Origin: an uncultured Glaciecola sp.
GTDB lineage: Bacteria > Pseudomonadota > Gammaproteobacteria > Enterobacterales > Alteromonadaceae
Assembly (NCBI GenBank): GCA_905479945.1
Contig: CAJQOP010000003.1
Span: 62,001 to 126,000 of the forward strand
Length of the DNA: 64,000 nt
Direction of reading: 5' to 3'
Shown: positions 17,091 through 26,863 of the stretch, piece after piece
How the letters are laid out: every line of letters starts with the position of its first letter
How positions within the stretch are numbered: the stretch's first letter is position 1
The notes under the pieces: model-generated
The model's database searches: none
Told to the model about the DNA's origin: nothing
Seen by the model: only the letters and a program-made list of their open reading frames with translations
Position numbers and translations under genes: made by a program

Positions 17091-18080
17091 GTGAAGATTG
17101 GTCCCTATACGCTGGATAACAATTTAATACTAGCTCCGATGGCGGGAGTAACAGACAGGCCGTTTAGGCAACTGTGTAAAGAAATGGGCGCGGGACTCGT
17201 TGTTTCGGAAATGCTTTCAAGTAATCCGAAAGTGTGGAACACAACGAAATCGCAACTTAGAATGAATCATCAAGGTGAATCGGGTTTACGTTCGGTTCAA
17301 ATTGCGGGTTCTGAGCCATCATTGATGGCTCAAGCAGCGCAATTCAATGTTGATAATGGTGCGCAAATCATTGATATCAACATGGGTTGCCCTGCTAAGA
17401 AAGTAAATAAGAAGTTAGCCGGGTCAGCTCTGTTGCAACAACCAGATTTGGTTGAATCTATCGTCAAAGCGGTAGTTGAAGCTGTAAATGTGCCGGTCAC
17501 TTTGAAGATCCGTACGGGGTGGGACACTGATAACAGAAATGGTGTTCATATAGCTCAGATTGCTGAAGCCAATGGCATCCAATCACTAGCGGTGCATGGA
17601 AGAACACGAGCCTGCATGTACAAAGGGAATGCGGAATACGAAACAATCAGAAGGATTAAAGAGATTATTAGTATTCCAGTCATCGCAAACGGCGATATTA
17701 TTACCGTAGATGATGCGAAAGAAGTTCTAAGTTATACCGGTGCGGACGGAATAATGATTGGAAGAGGAGCCCAAGGCAACCCTTGGATTTTCCGACAAAT
17801 CAGTCATTTCCTAAACACTGGAAATTACTTGCCAGAACCAACGATTGCGGAAAAAATGAAAGTGCTTACTCAGCACATTAAGAATGTTCAGCAATTTTAC
17901 GGCGATCCCATGGGAGTGCGTATCGCTAGGAAACATGTTGGTTGGTATGTGGGCAAGTATGACATTGACCGAACCTTTCGGAGCGCTTTTAATGCTATCG
18001 ATGACGGTGAAAGCCAAATTGAGGCATTAGTCGCTTATTTTTCATCGCTGCCAGAGCAAGGTATTTTGCCTGCAGCTTAG
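17091..18080 (+). CDS. dusB: tRNA-dihydrouridine synthase B
   Basis: This 329-residue FMN enzyme reduces uridine to dihydrouridine in tRNA. The family motifs are LAPMAGVTDRPFRQLC, the INMGCPAKKVNKK active-site stretch with its catalytic Cys, the LKIRTGW motif, VHGRTRACMYKG and IGRGAQGNPWIF. It starts with GTG, 6 bases after GGAG at 17081-17084. The gene is followed 33 bases later by fis, the conserved dusB-fis operon. Confidence 0.96.
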   Translation: MKIGPYTLDNNLILAPMAGVTDRPFRQLCKEMGAGLVVSEMLSSNPKVWNTTKSQLRMNHQGESGLRSVQIAGSEPSLMAQAAQFNVDNGAQIIDINMGCPAKKVNKKLAGSALLQQPDLVESIVKAVVEAVNVPVTLKIRTGWDTDNRNGVHIAQIAEANGIQSLAVHGRTRACMYKGNAEYETIRRIKEIISIPVIANGDIITVDDAKEVLSYTGADGIMIGRGAQGNPWIFRQISHFLNTGNYLPEPTIAEKMKVLTQHIKNVQQFYGDPMGVRIARKHVGWYVGKYDIDRTFRSAFNAIDDGESQIEALVAYFSSLPEQGILPAA

Positions 18081-18113
18081 TTTATTAATTACAAAAAGAG
18101 CAGTAAAAGCATT

Positions 18114-18407
18114 ATGTTCGATCAAAACTTGAGTTCACCATTTACAACAACGGTTACTACACCTACCCAAGCTCAAACTCAAAAGCCATTAAGAGCTTCT
18201 GTTAAGCAAGCGGTAAACAAATACTTGAAAGAGCTAGACAATCAAGATATTGATAACTTGTACGACCTTGTACTTGCTGAAATTGAAGCACCTTTGCTAG
18301 AAGAAGTAATGACCTATACACGCGGTAATCAAACAAGAGCAGCAAATTTGATGGGTATTAACCGTGGCACATTGCGTAAAAAGCTTAAACAGTATGGCAT
18401 GAACTAG
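18114..18407 (+). CDS. fis: DNA-binding protein Fis
   Basis: This 97-residue nucleoid protein bends DNA and regulates rRNA, recombination and other promoters. The C-terminal helix-turn-helix is highly conserved ([20 protein letters not shown] followed by KKLKQYGMN), and the length is one residue short of E. coli Fis. It is the second gene of the dusB-fis operon and is followed by a strong terminator at 18498. Confidence 0.97.
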   Translation: MFDQNLSSPFTTTVTTPTQAQTQKPLRASVKQAVNKYLKELDNQDIDNLYDLVLAEIEAPLLEEVMTYTRGNQTRAANLMGINRGTLRKKLKQYGMN

Positions 18408-18420
18408 TATTGATTTAGTC

Positions 18421-18469
18421 ACTTGGCGTTTACTATTTTAAGTTTAAGTGAAACCAGTAAACGCTAAGT
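18421..18469. repeat. Long imperfect inverted repeat after fis
   Basis: ACTTGGCGTTTACT at 18421-18434 and AGTAAACGCTAAGT at 18456-18469 form a 14-base inverted repeat with one mismatch and a 21-base loop. It is not followed by a T run, so it is not a standard terminator; it may be an RNA 3'-end structure. Confidence 0.6.
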
Positions 18470-18497
18470 ACCAAATGTTTAATACTAAGAATGTTGA

Positions 18498-18534
18498 AAA
18501 CCGATAGTCATTGTTAATGACTATCGGTTTTTTT
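18498..18534 (+). terminator. Strong hairpin terminator for dusB-fis
   Basis: A 15-base stem (AAACCGATAGTCATT / AATGACTATCGGTTT) with a 3-base loop at 18498-18530 runs directly into a T-rich stretch. It lies about 90 bases after the fis stop. Confidence 0.9.
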
Positions 18535-18611
18535 GTTGTTATGCGAGTCTAAGTTTATATTCGGAAGCTAAGTTAGGTTAACCTTCACCTCACGATATAT
18601 AATGTGCTAAG

Positions 18612-18647
18612 TATTTATAGATGGCATATTTATAGATGGCATATTTA
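18612..18647. repeat. 15-bp perfect tandem repeat downstream of the DUF2799 gene
   Basis: TATTTATAGATGGCA occurs at 18612-18626 and 18627-18641, with six further matching bases. It lies in non-coding DNA just beyond the 3' end of the leftward lipoprotein gene. Confidence 0.9.
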
Positions 18648-18657
18648 AATACGTTAG

Positions 18658-19293
18658 CTAAAAGTAATTCACGAAAGACTGTTTTACCTGCTGATAATTC
18701 TTGAGGCTTTGGTCATAGTCATTCTGGTAAGCAGGTATTGATTCAATTAATTCAAACATACCTACTTCTAACTCTTGAATTTGTTGACGTATTTCAATCC
18801 GCTCGGCGCGCACCAAACCATCAGCTATCATTAGGTCATTTTTATCACTTATGACTTCTTCAAAGTTCTCGATTCGCGCGTATATGTTATCCAAAGCATC
18901 TTCTGATGAAAGCATTCGCCTCTCGGCTGAGAATATTTGCTTACCATCGGCCAAACCAACTAAAAAGGACTTTGCTAATGCATCTGGGCAATTTCTATTA
19001 TAACTTTTGCCTTTCATACCTAAAAAGAAACCGTTGGTTTTAGTACAGTATTTTTGGGAACCGTCTTTATGGCCACTTAAATAATCATCAATGTTCGCTG
19101 TAACTCCATGATCTGCGCATTCTTGACGATGTTGAGAAAACTGCGAGTCACGCTGTCCTGCAACGCCGTCTTCATAACCTATCGCTTGCCAGTTAGCCGT
19201 CTCACACTGTTCTTTACTCATATTGGCGCAGCCGCCTAGAAGCAGTGTAGACAGTGCAAATAAATACAATATGCGTGAACTTTTGATTATCAT
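18658..19293 (-). CDS. DUF2799 family lipoprotein
   Basis: This 211-residue protein has a lipoprotein signal peptide (LSTLLLGGC, lipobox Cys at about residue 22). The body shows the DUF2799 pattern: CETANWQAIGYEDGVAG, HRQECADHGV, YLSGHKDGSQKYC and NCPDALAKSFLVGLADG, rich in conserved Cys and Gly-Tyr-x-Asp-Gly units. The last ~70 residues are predicted by eye to be helical/coiled-coil. The function of the family is unknown. It is a single gene between two rightward operons, about 520 bases from purH. Confidence 0.85.
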   Translation of the reverse strand: MIIKSSRILYLFALSTLLLGGCANMSKEQCETANWQAIGYEDGVAGQRDSQFSQHRQECADHGVTANIDDYLSGHKDGSQKYCTKTNGFFLGMKGKSYNRNCPDALAKSFLVGLADGKQIFSAERRMLSSEDALDNIYARIENFEEVISDKNDLMIADGLVRAERIEIRQQIQELEVGMFELIESIPAYQNDYDQSLKNYQQVKQSFVNYF

Positions 19294-19818
19294 GTTGATT
19301 TTCCTTTAAGCTATTTCAGATATTTATTATCTGCATTGATACTTTTGTAATAAAACGTGCGCAACAATGAGTGCAATATATTAGGCACTGTTGATGTTCG
19401 CTATACCTTGAACTAATGCAAGTCACTATAACAAAGACAAGACATAGACAAAGTATTAACTCCCATAACTATGCGCTAAACCTTATCAAACTAGAGTAGC
19501 TACATGAATTATCGACTAACTTTTAAGTGCCCCATTGGGTAGTTTAGCTATGTAAACTTAAGCTTAAATAAATATAGAGTTTGAGCACATTACTAAGTTA
19601 TTCATATTTATGAGCTAATTCAGCACATTTTTTGATGCTAAAAACAGCAAAAGTTGCTAATATCCGCGCCCATCCAAAGGGGTTAACCCTTCAATATATT
19701 AAATCAATGTTTTAGCTAAATATGTGAGCAAACTTAAGTAGGTGTACCTATTTTTGTTTTGCGAAGTTTGTACTCAAAAAGAGCAGGCTAAACAAAGCCA
19801 ATAACTGTAGAGAATGTA
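19294..19818. promoter_or_regulatory. Long spacer upstream of purH
   Basis: This 525-base AT-rich stretch separates the leftward DUF2799 gene from purH and should hold both promoters. It includes a 10-base palindrome GGGTTAACCC at 19680-19689 and a small hairpin TAGGT-GT-ACCTA near 19739-19750 followed by a T run. No clear PurR operator and no riboswitch could be recognised, and no gene is seen. Confidence 0.4.
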
Positions 19819-21423
19819 ATGCAAAAAGCGAAACCCATCCAAAGAGCCCTATTAAGCGTTTCAGACAAAACTGGTATTCTTGACTTTGCATCAGCATTAG
19901 CTGATCAAGGTGTTGAATTGCTCTCGACAGGCGGCACAGCTAAACTACTGCGCGACAATGGTATACCTGTGAAAGATGTTTCAGAACATACTGGCCAACA
20001 AGAAATCATGGATGGCCGTGTAAAAACACTGCACCCTAAAATTCATGGCGGTATTTTAGGACGTCGCGATTTAGACCAAGTTGTGATGCAAGAGCAAAAC
20101 ATCGCGCCTATCGATTTAGTGGTCGTTAATCTTTACCCGTTTGCAGCTACTGTTGCTAAGCCTGACTGCAGCATTGAAGATGCAGTAGAAAATATTGATA
20201 TTGGCGGGCCAACCATGGTGCGTGCAGCAGCAAAAAACCACAATGACGTAACCATTGTAGTTAATGCCGGTGATTACGCAAAAGTAATGCAGGAAATGCA
20301 TGACAATGGCGGCAGCGTCACCTTTGCTACTCGTTTTGATTTAGCCATAAAAGCGTTTGAGCATACGGCTGAATATGACGGTATGATCGCTAACTACTTT
20401 GGTGCAAAAATTGAATCAGTGAGTCAATCTTGTGCCGAGGATTGTGGCCATGAGCACAGTGAATTCCCGCGCACTTTTAATCTTCAAATGAGTAAAAAAC
20501 AAGATTTACGCTACGGTGAAAACAGTCATCAAGAAGCCGCTTTCTATGTCGAAAACCAGGTACAAGAAGCATCTGTTGCAACGGCAGTTCAAATTCAAGG
20601 CAAGGCACTTTCTTTTAATAATATTGCAGATACCGATTCTGCATTAGAATGTGTAAAAGAATTTGAAGAGCCGGCATGCGTTATTGTTAAACATTCAAAC
20701 CCATGTGGAGTAGCCGTTGCTGATGATATTTTCGTCGCTTATGACAACGCTTATAAGACAGACCCTACATCAGCATTCGGTGGCATCATTGCATTCAATC
20801 GTGAACTAGATGCAAAAACAGCACAGGCGATTATCGACCGTCAGTTCGTTGAGGTAATTATTGCGCCTAGCATCAGTGCCGAAGCACAAGAAATTGTTTC
20901 AGCCAAGAAAAATGTACGCCTTCTTGCGTGCGGAGATTGGCGGGGGCAACTAACAGATGGCTACGATTTCAAACGCGTTAATGGCGGTATGCTAGTGCAA
21001 GAAAGAGACTTTGGTATGGTTGATAAAGAAGACCTCACCGTGGTTAGTGAAGTTCAACCAACTGAGAAACAACTAGACGACCTAATATTTACTTGGAAAG
21101 TCGCTAAATACGTAAAATCAAATGCTATTGTGTACTGTCGTGACGGCATGACAATTGGCGTTGGTGCTGGGCAAATGAGTCGTGTTTATTCAGCTAAAGT
21201 AGCTGGTATCAAAGCTGCCGATGAAGGCTTGCAAGTTGAAGGTTGTGTCATGGCCTCTGATGCTTTCTTCCCTTTCCGGGATGGTATTGATGCAGCCGCA
21301 GAAGCTGGTATTAAAGCCGTTATTCAGCCCGGCGGGTCGATGCGTGACAATGAAGTTATCGCTGCCGCAAATGAGCATGGTATCGCAATGGTCTTTACTG
21401 GTATGAGGCATTTCAAACATTAG
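19819..21423 (+). CDS. purH: Bifunctional AICAR transformylase / IMP cyclohydrolase
   Basis: This 534-residue enzyme carries out the last two steps of IMP synthesis. The N-terminal cyclohydrolase (MGS-like) domain has [30 protein letters not shown] and [15 protein letters not shown]; the C-terminal transformylase domain has [28 protein letters not shown] and [12 protein letters not shown]. Length is normal for the family. purD follows 75 bases downstream, the standard purHD pair. Confidence 0.97.
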   Translation: MQKAKPIQRALLSVSDKTGILDFASALADQGVELLSTGGTAKLLRDNGIPVKDVSEHTGQQEIMDGRVKTLHPKIHGGILGRRDLDQVVMQEQNIAPIDLVVVNLYPFAATVAKPDCSIEDAVENIDIGGPTMVRAAAKNHNDVTIVVNAGDYAKVMQEMHDNGGSVTFATRFDLAIKAFEHTAEYDGMIANYFGAKIESVSQSCAEDCGHEHSEFPRTFNLQMSKKQDLRYGENSHQEAAFYVENQVQEASVATAVQIQGKALSFNNIADTDSALECVKEFEEPACVIVKHSNPCGVAVADDIFVAYDNAYKTDPTSAFGGIIAFNRELDAKTAQAIIDRQFVEVIIAPSISAEAQEIVSAKKNVRLLACGDWRGQLTDGYDFKRVNGGMLVQERDFGMVDKEDLTVVSEVQPTEKQLDDLIFTWKVAKYVKSNAIVYCRDGMTIGVGAGQMSRVYSAKVAGIKAADEGLQVEGCVMASDAFFPFRDGIDAAAEAGIKAVIQPGGSMRDNEVIAAANEHGIAMVFTGMRHFKH

Positions 21424-21498
21424 TTCGTGTTTGCGGAGCTGCTCAATGCCGAGTTGCATTGATTATAATGAACAACATTTAAAAGAATGAGAAACAAC

Positions 21499-22791
21499 AT
21501 GAAAGTATTGGTTATTGGTGGCGGTGGGAGAGAGCATGCATTGGCATTTAAGGCGGCAGATTCTGAGTTAGTAACAGATGTTTTTGTGGCCCCTGGTAAT
21601 GCCGGAACGGCCCTAGAACCGAAACTAACTAATGTTGCTGTCTCTGCGGAAGATAACCAAGCACTTTTAGAATTTGCTTTGTCTGAAAAAATTGGCCTCA
21701 CCATTGTTGGTCCTGAAGTACCATTGGTAGAAGGTATTGTGGATTTATTTCAATCTCATAATCTGGCTATTTTTGGTCCATCACAGGCTGCAGCTCAGTT
21801 AGAAGGATCAAAAGCCTTCACCAAAGATTTCTTAGCTCGCCACCATATCCCAACGGGCGATTATGCCAAGTTCACTGATATAGAGTCTGCTCTAGCCTAT
21901 GTAAGAGATAAAGGTGCGCCTATTGTGGTCAAAGCCGACGGCTTAGCAGCAGGTAAAGGCGTGATCGTTGCAATGACCTTGAAACAAGCAGAAGACGCTA
22001 TCGAAGACATGCTCGCTGGCAACGCTTTTGGTGATGCAGGCAGCAGAGTCGTCATTGAAGAGTTTTTAGAGGGCGAGGAAGCCAGTTTTATTGTCATGGT
22101 TGATGGTGAAAATATTCTTCCATTTGCGACTAGCCAAGATCACAAACGCGCGTACAACAAAGATCAAGGACCAAATACAGGCGGCATGGGAGCCTATTCG
22201 CCGGCTCCTGTTGTTAACCCTGAAATATTCGAGCGCATCATGCGCGAAGTCATACAGCCGACGGTTACAGGTATGGCAGCTGAAGGGAATCCATATACAG
22301 GTTTCTTATATGCTGGTTTGATGATTGACGCCAGCGGCACGACTAAAGTTATTGAGTATAATTGCCGCTTTGGCGATCCAGAAACTCAGCCTATTATGAT
22401 GCGTCTCAAGTCTGACCTTGTTGAATTATGCTTGCTAGCTTGCGAGCAAAAATTGGACACTGCAACTATCGAGTTTGATGAACGCGCGGCAGTCGGTGTT
22501 GTTTTGGCAGCGGATGGTTATCCCGGCGCCTATCCGAAAGGTGACGAAATATTTGGACTAGAAGATGCTGCAGCACTGCCTGGTAAAGTATTTCATGCCG
22601 GTACCAAAATAGACGGCGATAAGATTTTAACCAATGGTGGCCGAGTGCTATGTGCTACTGGCTTGGGTAAAACCGTTACTGAAGCGCAGCAGAACGCCTA
22701 CGCATTAGTTGACGCAATTGACTGGCAAGGGGTGATGTTTAGAACCGACATTGCTTACCGTGCCATTGAGCGCGAAAACCAAGAGAACTAA
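21499..22791 (+). CDS. purD: Phosphoribosylamine-glycine ligase
   Basis: This ATP-grasp enzyme joins glycine to phosphoribosylamine in purine synthesis. It begins MKVLVIGGGGREHALAFKA and has the ATP-grasp stretch VVKADGLAAGKGVIVA, the TGGMGAYSP motif and EYNCRFGDPETQ. I chose the ATG at 21499, which gives 430 residues and the usual family N terminus; an ATG four codons earlier (21487) is also possible. It is downstream of purH in the same operon. Confidence 0.95.
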   Translation: MKVLVIGGGGREHALAFKAADSELVTDVFVAPGNAGTALEPKLTNVAVSAEDNQALLEFALSEKIGLTIVGPEVPLVEGIVDLFQSHNLAIFGPSQAAAQLEGSKAFTKDFLARHHIPTGDYAKFTDIESALAYVRDKGAPIVVKADGLAAGKGVIVAMTLKQAEDAIEDMLAGNAFGDAGSRVVIEEFLEGEEASFIVMVDGENILPFATSQDHKRAYNKDQGPNTGGMGAYSPAPVVNPEIFERIMREVIQPTVTGMAAEGNPYTGFLYAGLMIDASGTTKVIEYNCRFGDPETQPIMMRLKSDLVELCLLACEQKLDTATIEFDERAAVGVVLAADGYPGAYPKGDEIFGLEDAAALPGKVFHAGTKIDGDKILTNGGRVLCATGLGKTVTEAQQNAYALVDAIDWQGVMFRTDIAYRAIERENQEN

Positions 22792-22827
22792 AAAACACCT
22801 TGACCACCTCTTCAGGGTTGCTTATAA

Positions 22828-22850
22828 CTAGGGTAATTCAATTACCCTAG
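22828..22850. promoter_or_regulatory. Near-perfect palindrome in the prkB leader
   Basis: CTAGGGTAATT at 22828-22838 is the exact reverse complement of AATTACCCTAG at 22840-22850, around a single central C. It ends 6 bases before the prkB ATG and so covers the ribosome-binding region. It could be an operator, a translational control hairpin or a processed RNA end. Confidence 0.6.
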
Positions 22851-22856
22851 AAGCCT

Positions 22857-23762
22857 ATGTCTGTTAAACACCCTATTATTGCAATTACCGGCTCATCCGG
22901 CGCTGGAACAACCACAACCACTAATGCTATAAGGCATATATTTCGTAATCTTAAAGTAGATTCGGCTTCCGTGGGTGGTGATAGCTTTCATCGCTTTACA
23001 CGTCCAGAGATGGAAGTAGAGATAAGAAAAGCGCAAGAACAAGGCCGCCACATATCCTATTTCGGTCCACACGCAAATGACTTTGAACTACTTTCCAAGT
23101 TGTTTACCGAGTATGGCGACACTGGCCGTGGTCAACATAGACAGTATTTGCACACGTTTGATGAAGCAGTGCCATTTAATCAAATGCCCGGCACGTTCAC
23201 ACCTTGGCAAGATTTACCTGAAAAAACCGACCTTTTGTTTTATGAAGGTTTGCATGGCGGTGTAGAAACAGACGAGGTCGATGTTGCCTCGCATGTCGAC
23301 TTATTAGTAGGCATGGTGCCCATTGTTAACCTAGAGTGGATTCAAAAGATAGTTCGCGATACGACTGACCGAGGACATTCAAGAGATGCGGTTATGAGCA
23401 GTATTGTGCGCAGTCTTGATGATTACTTTCACTATATTACACCGCAGTTTTCACGCACTCACGTTAATTTTCAGCGTGTTCCCACGGTTGATACATCCAA
23501 CCCATTCAGCGCACGCGAAATTCCAACCCAAGATGAGAGCTTTGTTGTCGTGCGTTTTCGCCGCGAAATGAAAAGTGTTGATTACCCTTATTTACTGAAA
23601 ATGATTGATGGTGCGTTTATGTCGCGTATTAACACCATTGTTGTGCCTGGTGGAAAGATGGGGTTGGCGATGGAGTTGATACTCACGCCGTTAATTGAAG
23701 AGTTATTGGATAAAAAACGTCGTGCAGGTTACCAAATGGACTGGTTAGCTGATAAAAAATAA
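22857..23762 (+). CDS. prkB: PrkB-type phosphoribulokinase-family protein
   Basis: This 301-residue P-loop protein belongs to the phosphoribulokinase/uridine kinase superfamily and closely matches the PrkB proteins of gammaproteobacteria (E. coli PrkB, 289 residues). Typical stretches are ITGSSGAGTTTTTNAI, FHRFTRPEMEVEIRKAQ, GRHISYFGPHANDF and GTFTPWQDLPEKTDLLFYEG. The Walker A Lys is replaced by Thr, a family-wide feature of PrkB as I recall it. There is no RuBisCO nearby and the physiological role is not established. The leader contains a palindrome at 22828-22850. Confidence 0.9.
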   Translation: MSVKHPIIAITGSSGAGTTTTTNAIRHIFRNLKVDSASVGGDSFHRFTRPEMEVEIRKAQEQGRHISYFGPHANDFELLSKLFTEYGDTGRGQHRQYLHTFDEAVPFNQMPGTFTPWQDLPEKTDLLFYEGLHGGVETDEVDVASHVDLLVGMVPIVNLEWIQKIVRDTTDRGHSRDAVMSSIVRSLDDYFHYITPQFSRTHVNFQRVPTVDTSNPFSAREIPTQDESFVVVRFRREMKSVDYPYLLKMIDGAFMSRINTIVVPGGKMGLAMELILTPLIEELLDKKRRAGYQMDWLADKK

Positions 23763-23818
23763 ATAGCAATTTGCACAATAGCTTAGCTTAATATTTAAAC
23801 TTTTAAGGTATTTTTATA

Positions 23819-23846
23819 TTGTATTAGAGCCTTAAAATGCTATCTT
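23819..23846 (+). promoter_or_regulatory. Candidate sigma-70 promoter in the prkB-ompR spacer
   Basis: TTGTAT at 23819-23824 and TATCTT at 23841-23846 are separated by 16 bases. A transcript from here would start near 23853 and end at the terminator at 23899-23924. Confidence 0.4.
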
Positions 23847-23852
23847 ATCTAG

Positions 23853-23924
23853 GTAGTGAAGAAAAACAGCTAATTCGTTGATTGCGTGGATTAGTTGTAC
23901 CGCCGTTTTTCGGCGGTTTTTTTT
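23853..23924 (+). ncRNA. Candidate small RNA between prkB and ompR
   Basis: A stretch of about 72 bases follows a plausible promoter and ends in a strong intrinsic terminator. Before the terminator an AGCUAAU / AUUAGUU stem (7 pairs with one G-U; about 23868-23874 and 23890-23896) can form, leaving an A-rich 5' segment (GAAGAAAAAC) single-stranded. No open frame of note is present. It could instead simply be the distal part of the prkB 3' UTR; I could not match it to a known sRNA family. Confidence 0.4.
23899..23924 (+). terminator. Strong intrinsic terminator between prkB and ompR
   Basis: ACCGCCG at 23899-23905 pairs with CGGCGGT at 23911-23917 around a TTTTT loop and is followed by seven T residues. 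It is the most GC-rich element of an AT-rich 330-base spacer and isolates ompR from upstream transcription. Confidence 0.92.
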
Positions 23925-24092
23925 GCCTGAAATTTAGTAGTTCGTAATTTTTGCCTACATAAAACTGCTATTACTAGGGATATTTCTGCATAGCTGACAT
24001 CATTTGTAACAATCATCGCCACCTCCCCCCTTTCGAGTTTGTTTTGTATGACTTATAGTGTGGGGTATTAAATTATAAGTAGAGTAAAGTTA

Positions 24093-24818
24093 ATGGGTCA
24101 GGAAACCTCAAAAATTCTTGTTGTCGATGACGACATGCGTTTGCGTGCATTGCTAGAGCGATACTTAGTAGAACAGGGATATCAAGTTCGCACCGCTGCC
24201 AATAGCGAGCAAATGGATCGCTTACTTGAACGCGAAAACTTTCACTTAATGGTACTTGACCTCATGCTTCCCGGCGAAGATGGGCTATCAATTTGCCGCC
24301 GTTTACGCCAACAAGAAAACCAAATCCCAATTATTATGCTAACCGCAAAAGGCGATGAAGTAGATCGTATTATTGGCTTAGAGATGGGTGCAGATGACTA
24401 TTTGCCGAAACCTTTCAACCCAAGAGAATTATTAGCACGAGCAAAGGCCGTGTTGCGCCGCAAAACATCTGAAGCACCTGGAGCACCTTCACAATCTGAG
24501 CAAATGGTTTCTTTCGGCACATATAAATTAAACTTAGCAACACGTGAAATGTCAGACAACGGCAAGCCACTTACGTTAACTAGTGGTGAATTTGCCGTAC
24601 TAAAGTCATTGGTCACTCACGCTCGCGAACCTCTGTCGCGCGATAAATTGATGAACCTCGCTCGTGGCCGCGACTATAGTGCTCTTGAGCGTAGTATTGA
24701 TGTTCAAGTATCACGTTTACGTAGGATGCTAGAAGAGGATCCAGCTAATCCGCGTTATATCCAAACCGTATGGGGTTTGGGTTACGTGTTTGTGCCCGAC
24801 GGTGAAGTAGACGCTTAA
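24093..24818 (+). CDS. ompR: Osmolarity response regulator OmpR
   Basis: This 241-residue regulator has a receiver domain (DDD at 12-14, phospho-acceptor D56 in [11 protein letters not shown] near residue 106) and a C-terminal winged-helix DNA-binding domain ([20 protein letters not shown], then [11 protein letters not shown] and [12 protein letters not shown]). Closeness to E. coli OmpR over the whole length and the adjacent envZ make the call firm. It is expected to control porin and envelope genes in response to osmolarity. The sensor gene follows after 5 bases. Confidence 0.95.
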   Translation: MGQETSKILVVDDDMRLRALLERYLVEQGYQVRTAANSEQMDRLLERENFHLMVLDLMLPGEDGLSICRRLRQQENQIPIIMLTAKGDEVDRIIGLEMGADDYLPKPFNPRELLARAKAVLRRKTSEAPGAPSQSEQMVSFGTYKLNLATREMSDNGKPLTLTSGEFAVLKSLVTHAREPLSRDKLMNLARGRDYSALERSIDVQVSRLRRMLEEDPANPRYIQTVWGLGYVFVPDGEVDA

Positions 24819-24823
24819 CTCAC

Positions 24824-26125
24824 GTGCGATTTCTCCCTAAAAGTACTTTTGGACAAACGGTTGTATTGATCGCAGGACTCCTGTTGATCAATCAAGTCGT
24901 CACCTATATTTCCGTTATAAATTATTTTATCCGTCCCAGCTATCAGCAAATCAATACGCTTGTTGCGACGCAAGTCGACCAAATATTTTTGCAAGGCTTG
25001 CAATCTCCAAGCAATCCTCTGCATAAAAAGTTTATGGAAAGAACCGGCACCCGTTTTCACACAGTTAAAACTGCCATGCATGCAGGCCTTAGAGATGCTA
25101 CCTACTATAGCTTCATGTCGGACACAATATCCAAGCAGCTCGGCGGTAAAACCGATGTGCGAATTACCGGTGGGGCAAACTATTTAATTTGGATAAGGCC
25201 GCCTCAAGATCCCAATATTTGGATTTCAATACCAATGCAGGGTATCGAAGAGACCGACTTCTCACCATTAACTATGTACCTGATTGTTATTAGCATTTTG
25301 AGTGTAGCCGGAGGTTGGCTATTTGTGCGGCGTCTAAACAAACCTCTGCAGGCACTTCAAAAAGCTGCACGACAAGTGGGTAAAGGTCAATTTCCAGAAC
25401 CATTATCACTCGAAGGCAGCAGCGAAATGGTCGCGGTTACTAATGCTTTTAATAAAATGTCACAAGGCATACGCCAGCTAGAGACTGACAGAGCCTTAAT
25501 GACCGCAGGCATATCGCATGATTTAAAAACGCCGTTAACACGTATTCGATTAGCTAGCGAAATGCTGCCCGAAGATCAAGATTGGGTGAAAGATGGCATT
25601 GAACATGATATCGAAGATATGAACGCGATCATTGATCAATTCATCGACTATGCAAGACAAGATCAGCAAGAAGCGACCGAGAACGTCGACTTAAACTGCG
25701 TCATCAATGAGCTTATCAAAGGTCGTATTCTTGAACCCGGCCATCATATTGAACTTCAACAAGAGCAATTGCCGAACGCCAAATTACGCGTCATTGGGAT
25801 CAAACGCGTACTAGATAATCTTATCGAAAATGCATTTAGATATGGCAGTGAAAACATCTGCATTATTACTAAGGTAGACCATCAGTCAAAGTCGTTAATA
25901 TGCAGTGTTCGTGACTATGGCAAGGGTATTCCGGAATCAGACATTCCCATGTTGTTGACGCCATTTACGCAAGGGGATAAAGCCAGAGGTTCAGTAGGTT
26001 CAGGTTTGGGCTTAGCTATTACAAAACGCATCGTCGAAAGCCATGGCGGCCAAATGCTGTTTACCAACCATAACTCTGGAGGCTTGTCCGCAGGCTTTAG
26101 CTTACCTTATGCAACGAATCATTGA
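24824..26125 (+). CDS. envZ: Osmosensor histidine kinase EnvZ
   Basis: This 433-residue sensor has a first membrane helix at about 10-32, a periplasmic domain, a second helix at about 150-168, a HAMP region ([17 protein letters not shown]), the dimerisation/phospho-acceptor box [15 protein letters not shown] with H232, and an ATPase domain with N box [11 protein letters not shown]1 DYGKGI and G2 [12 protein letters not shown]. It starts with GTG 5 bases after the ompR stop. It phosphorylates and dephosphorylates OmpR. Confidence 0.95.
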   Translation: MRFLPKSTFGQTVVLIAGLLLINQVVTYISVINYFIRPSYQQINTLVATQVDQIFLQGLQSPSNPLHKKFMERTGTRFHTVKTAMHAGLRDATYYSFMSDTISKQLGGKTDVRITGGANYLIWIRPPQDPNIWISIPMQGIEETDFSPLTMYLIVISILSVAGGWLFVRRLNKPLQALQKAARQVGKGQFPEPLSLEGSSEMVAVTNAFNKMSQGIRQLETDRALMTAGISHDLKTPLTRIRLASEMLPEDQDWVKDGIEHDIEDMNAIIDQFIDYARQDQQEATENVDLNCVINELIKGRILEPGHHIELQQEQLPNAKLRVIGIKRVLDNLIENAFRYGSENICIITKVDHQSKSLICSVRDYGKGIPESDIPMLLTPFTQGDKARGSVGSGLGLAITKRIVESHGGQMLFTNHNSGGLSAGFSLPYATNH

Positions 26126-26208
26126 GTTTAACGACAACGGCCAAATTTGAATAAATAACGGCTTTATGCCAAAGTATGTCATTAGTAAAATAGTAAAAAA
26201 CTGACAAA

Positions 26209-26850
26209 ATGAAACCGATATACAGTGCTTTATTCTTCTCCTTTTCAATACTATACCTAGTTCTGGATTCGTTTGAGCCGCTGACAATATCTTGGCTTAT
26301 TAAGATTTTACCGATCATGATTTTAGCCATTGCTGTAGCCAAAACGTCTGGGTTTTCCGGTAAGACGCTGTTGCTTTTAGCATTGCTATTCAGTGCCATC
26401 GGTGATGTTTTGCTCGAACAAGGTTTTTTTGTGCCTGGCATAGGTGCGTTTTTAATAGCTCAGCTGCACTATGGGGTATTCTTTGCTAGTAACTGGTCCT
26501 CAGCGAAAACTCGATGGCCTATGTCAGGATTAATTCTGATTTTTATGTTGGTAATGGCCTTTCTATTAGCGCCTCACTTAGGTGAACTTAAACTCCCTGT
26601 TTTTGCTTATTTAGTCGTTATTGGTGCCATGGGGCTTTTAGCAAGCCAATCAAATATGCCCCTAAAATGGTCTGTATTAGGGGCATTTGTGTTTATCCTC
26701 TCGGACTCTTTTATTGCTATTGACCGCTTTTTACATCCACTACCGTTAAGTAGCTATTTAATCATGGCAAGCTATTACGCCGCACAATGGATGATCGCTC
26801 AAGGCGCGCTGAATAGGTGTAAATCCATGCGTCAATTAACCAGTGCCTAG
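26209..26850 (+). CDS. YhhN/TMEM86-family integral membrane protein (lysoplasmalogenase-like)
   Basis: This 213-residue protein is almost entirely hydrophobic, with about seven or eight membrane segments. The pattern (ALLFSAIGDVLLEQGFFVPG, then IAQLHYGVFF and SDSFIAIDRF) matches the YhhN family, whose animal members (TMEM86) hydrolyse lysoplasmalogens; the bacterial role is less clear. The GD and D residues within membrane helices are the conserved ones. It lies 83 bases after envZ. The stop codon overlaps a GTGCCT / AGGCAC hairpin, perhaps a weak terminator. Confidence 0.8.
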   Translation: MKPIYSALFFSFSILYLVLDSFEPLTISWLIKILPIMILAIAVAKTSGFSGKTLLLLALLFSAIGDVLLEQGFFVPGIGAFLIAQLHYGVFFASNWSSAKTRWPMSGLILIFMLVMAFLLAPHLGELKLPVFAYLVVIGAMGLLASQSNMPLKWSVLGAFVFILSDSFIAIDRFLHPLPLSSYLIMASYYAAQWMIAQGALNRCKSMRQLTSA

Positions 26851-26863
26851 GATCAGGCACTAT

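Noticed and set aside
19294-19818. Purine riboswitch or PurR operator upstream of purH
   Set aside because: Neither a purine-riboswitch core nor a clear ACGCAAACG-type PurR box could be found by eye; only small palindromes are present.
22857-23762. Calvin-cycle phosphoribulokinase
   Set aside because: The sequence matches the PrkB group with Thr in place of the Walker A Lys, and there is no RuBisCO or other Calvin-cycle gene nearby.
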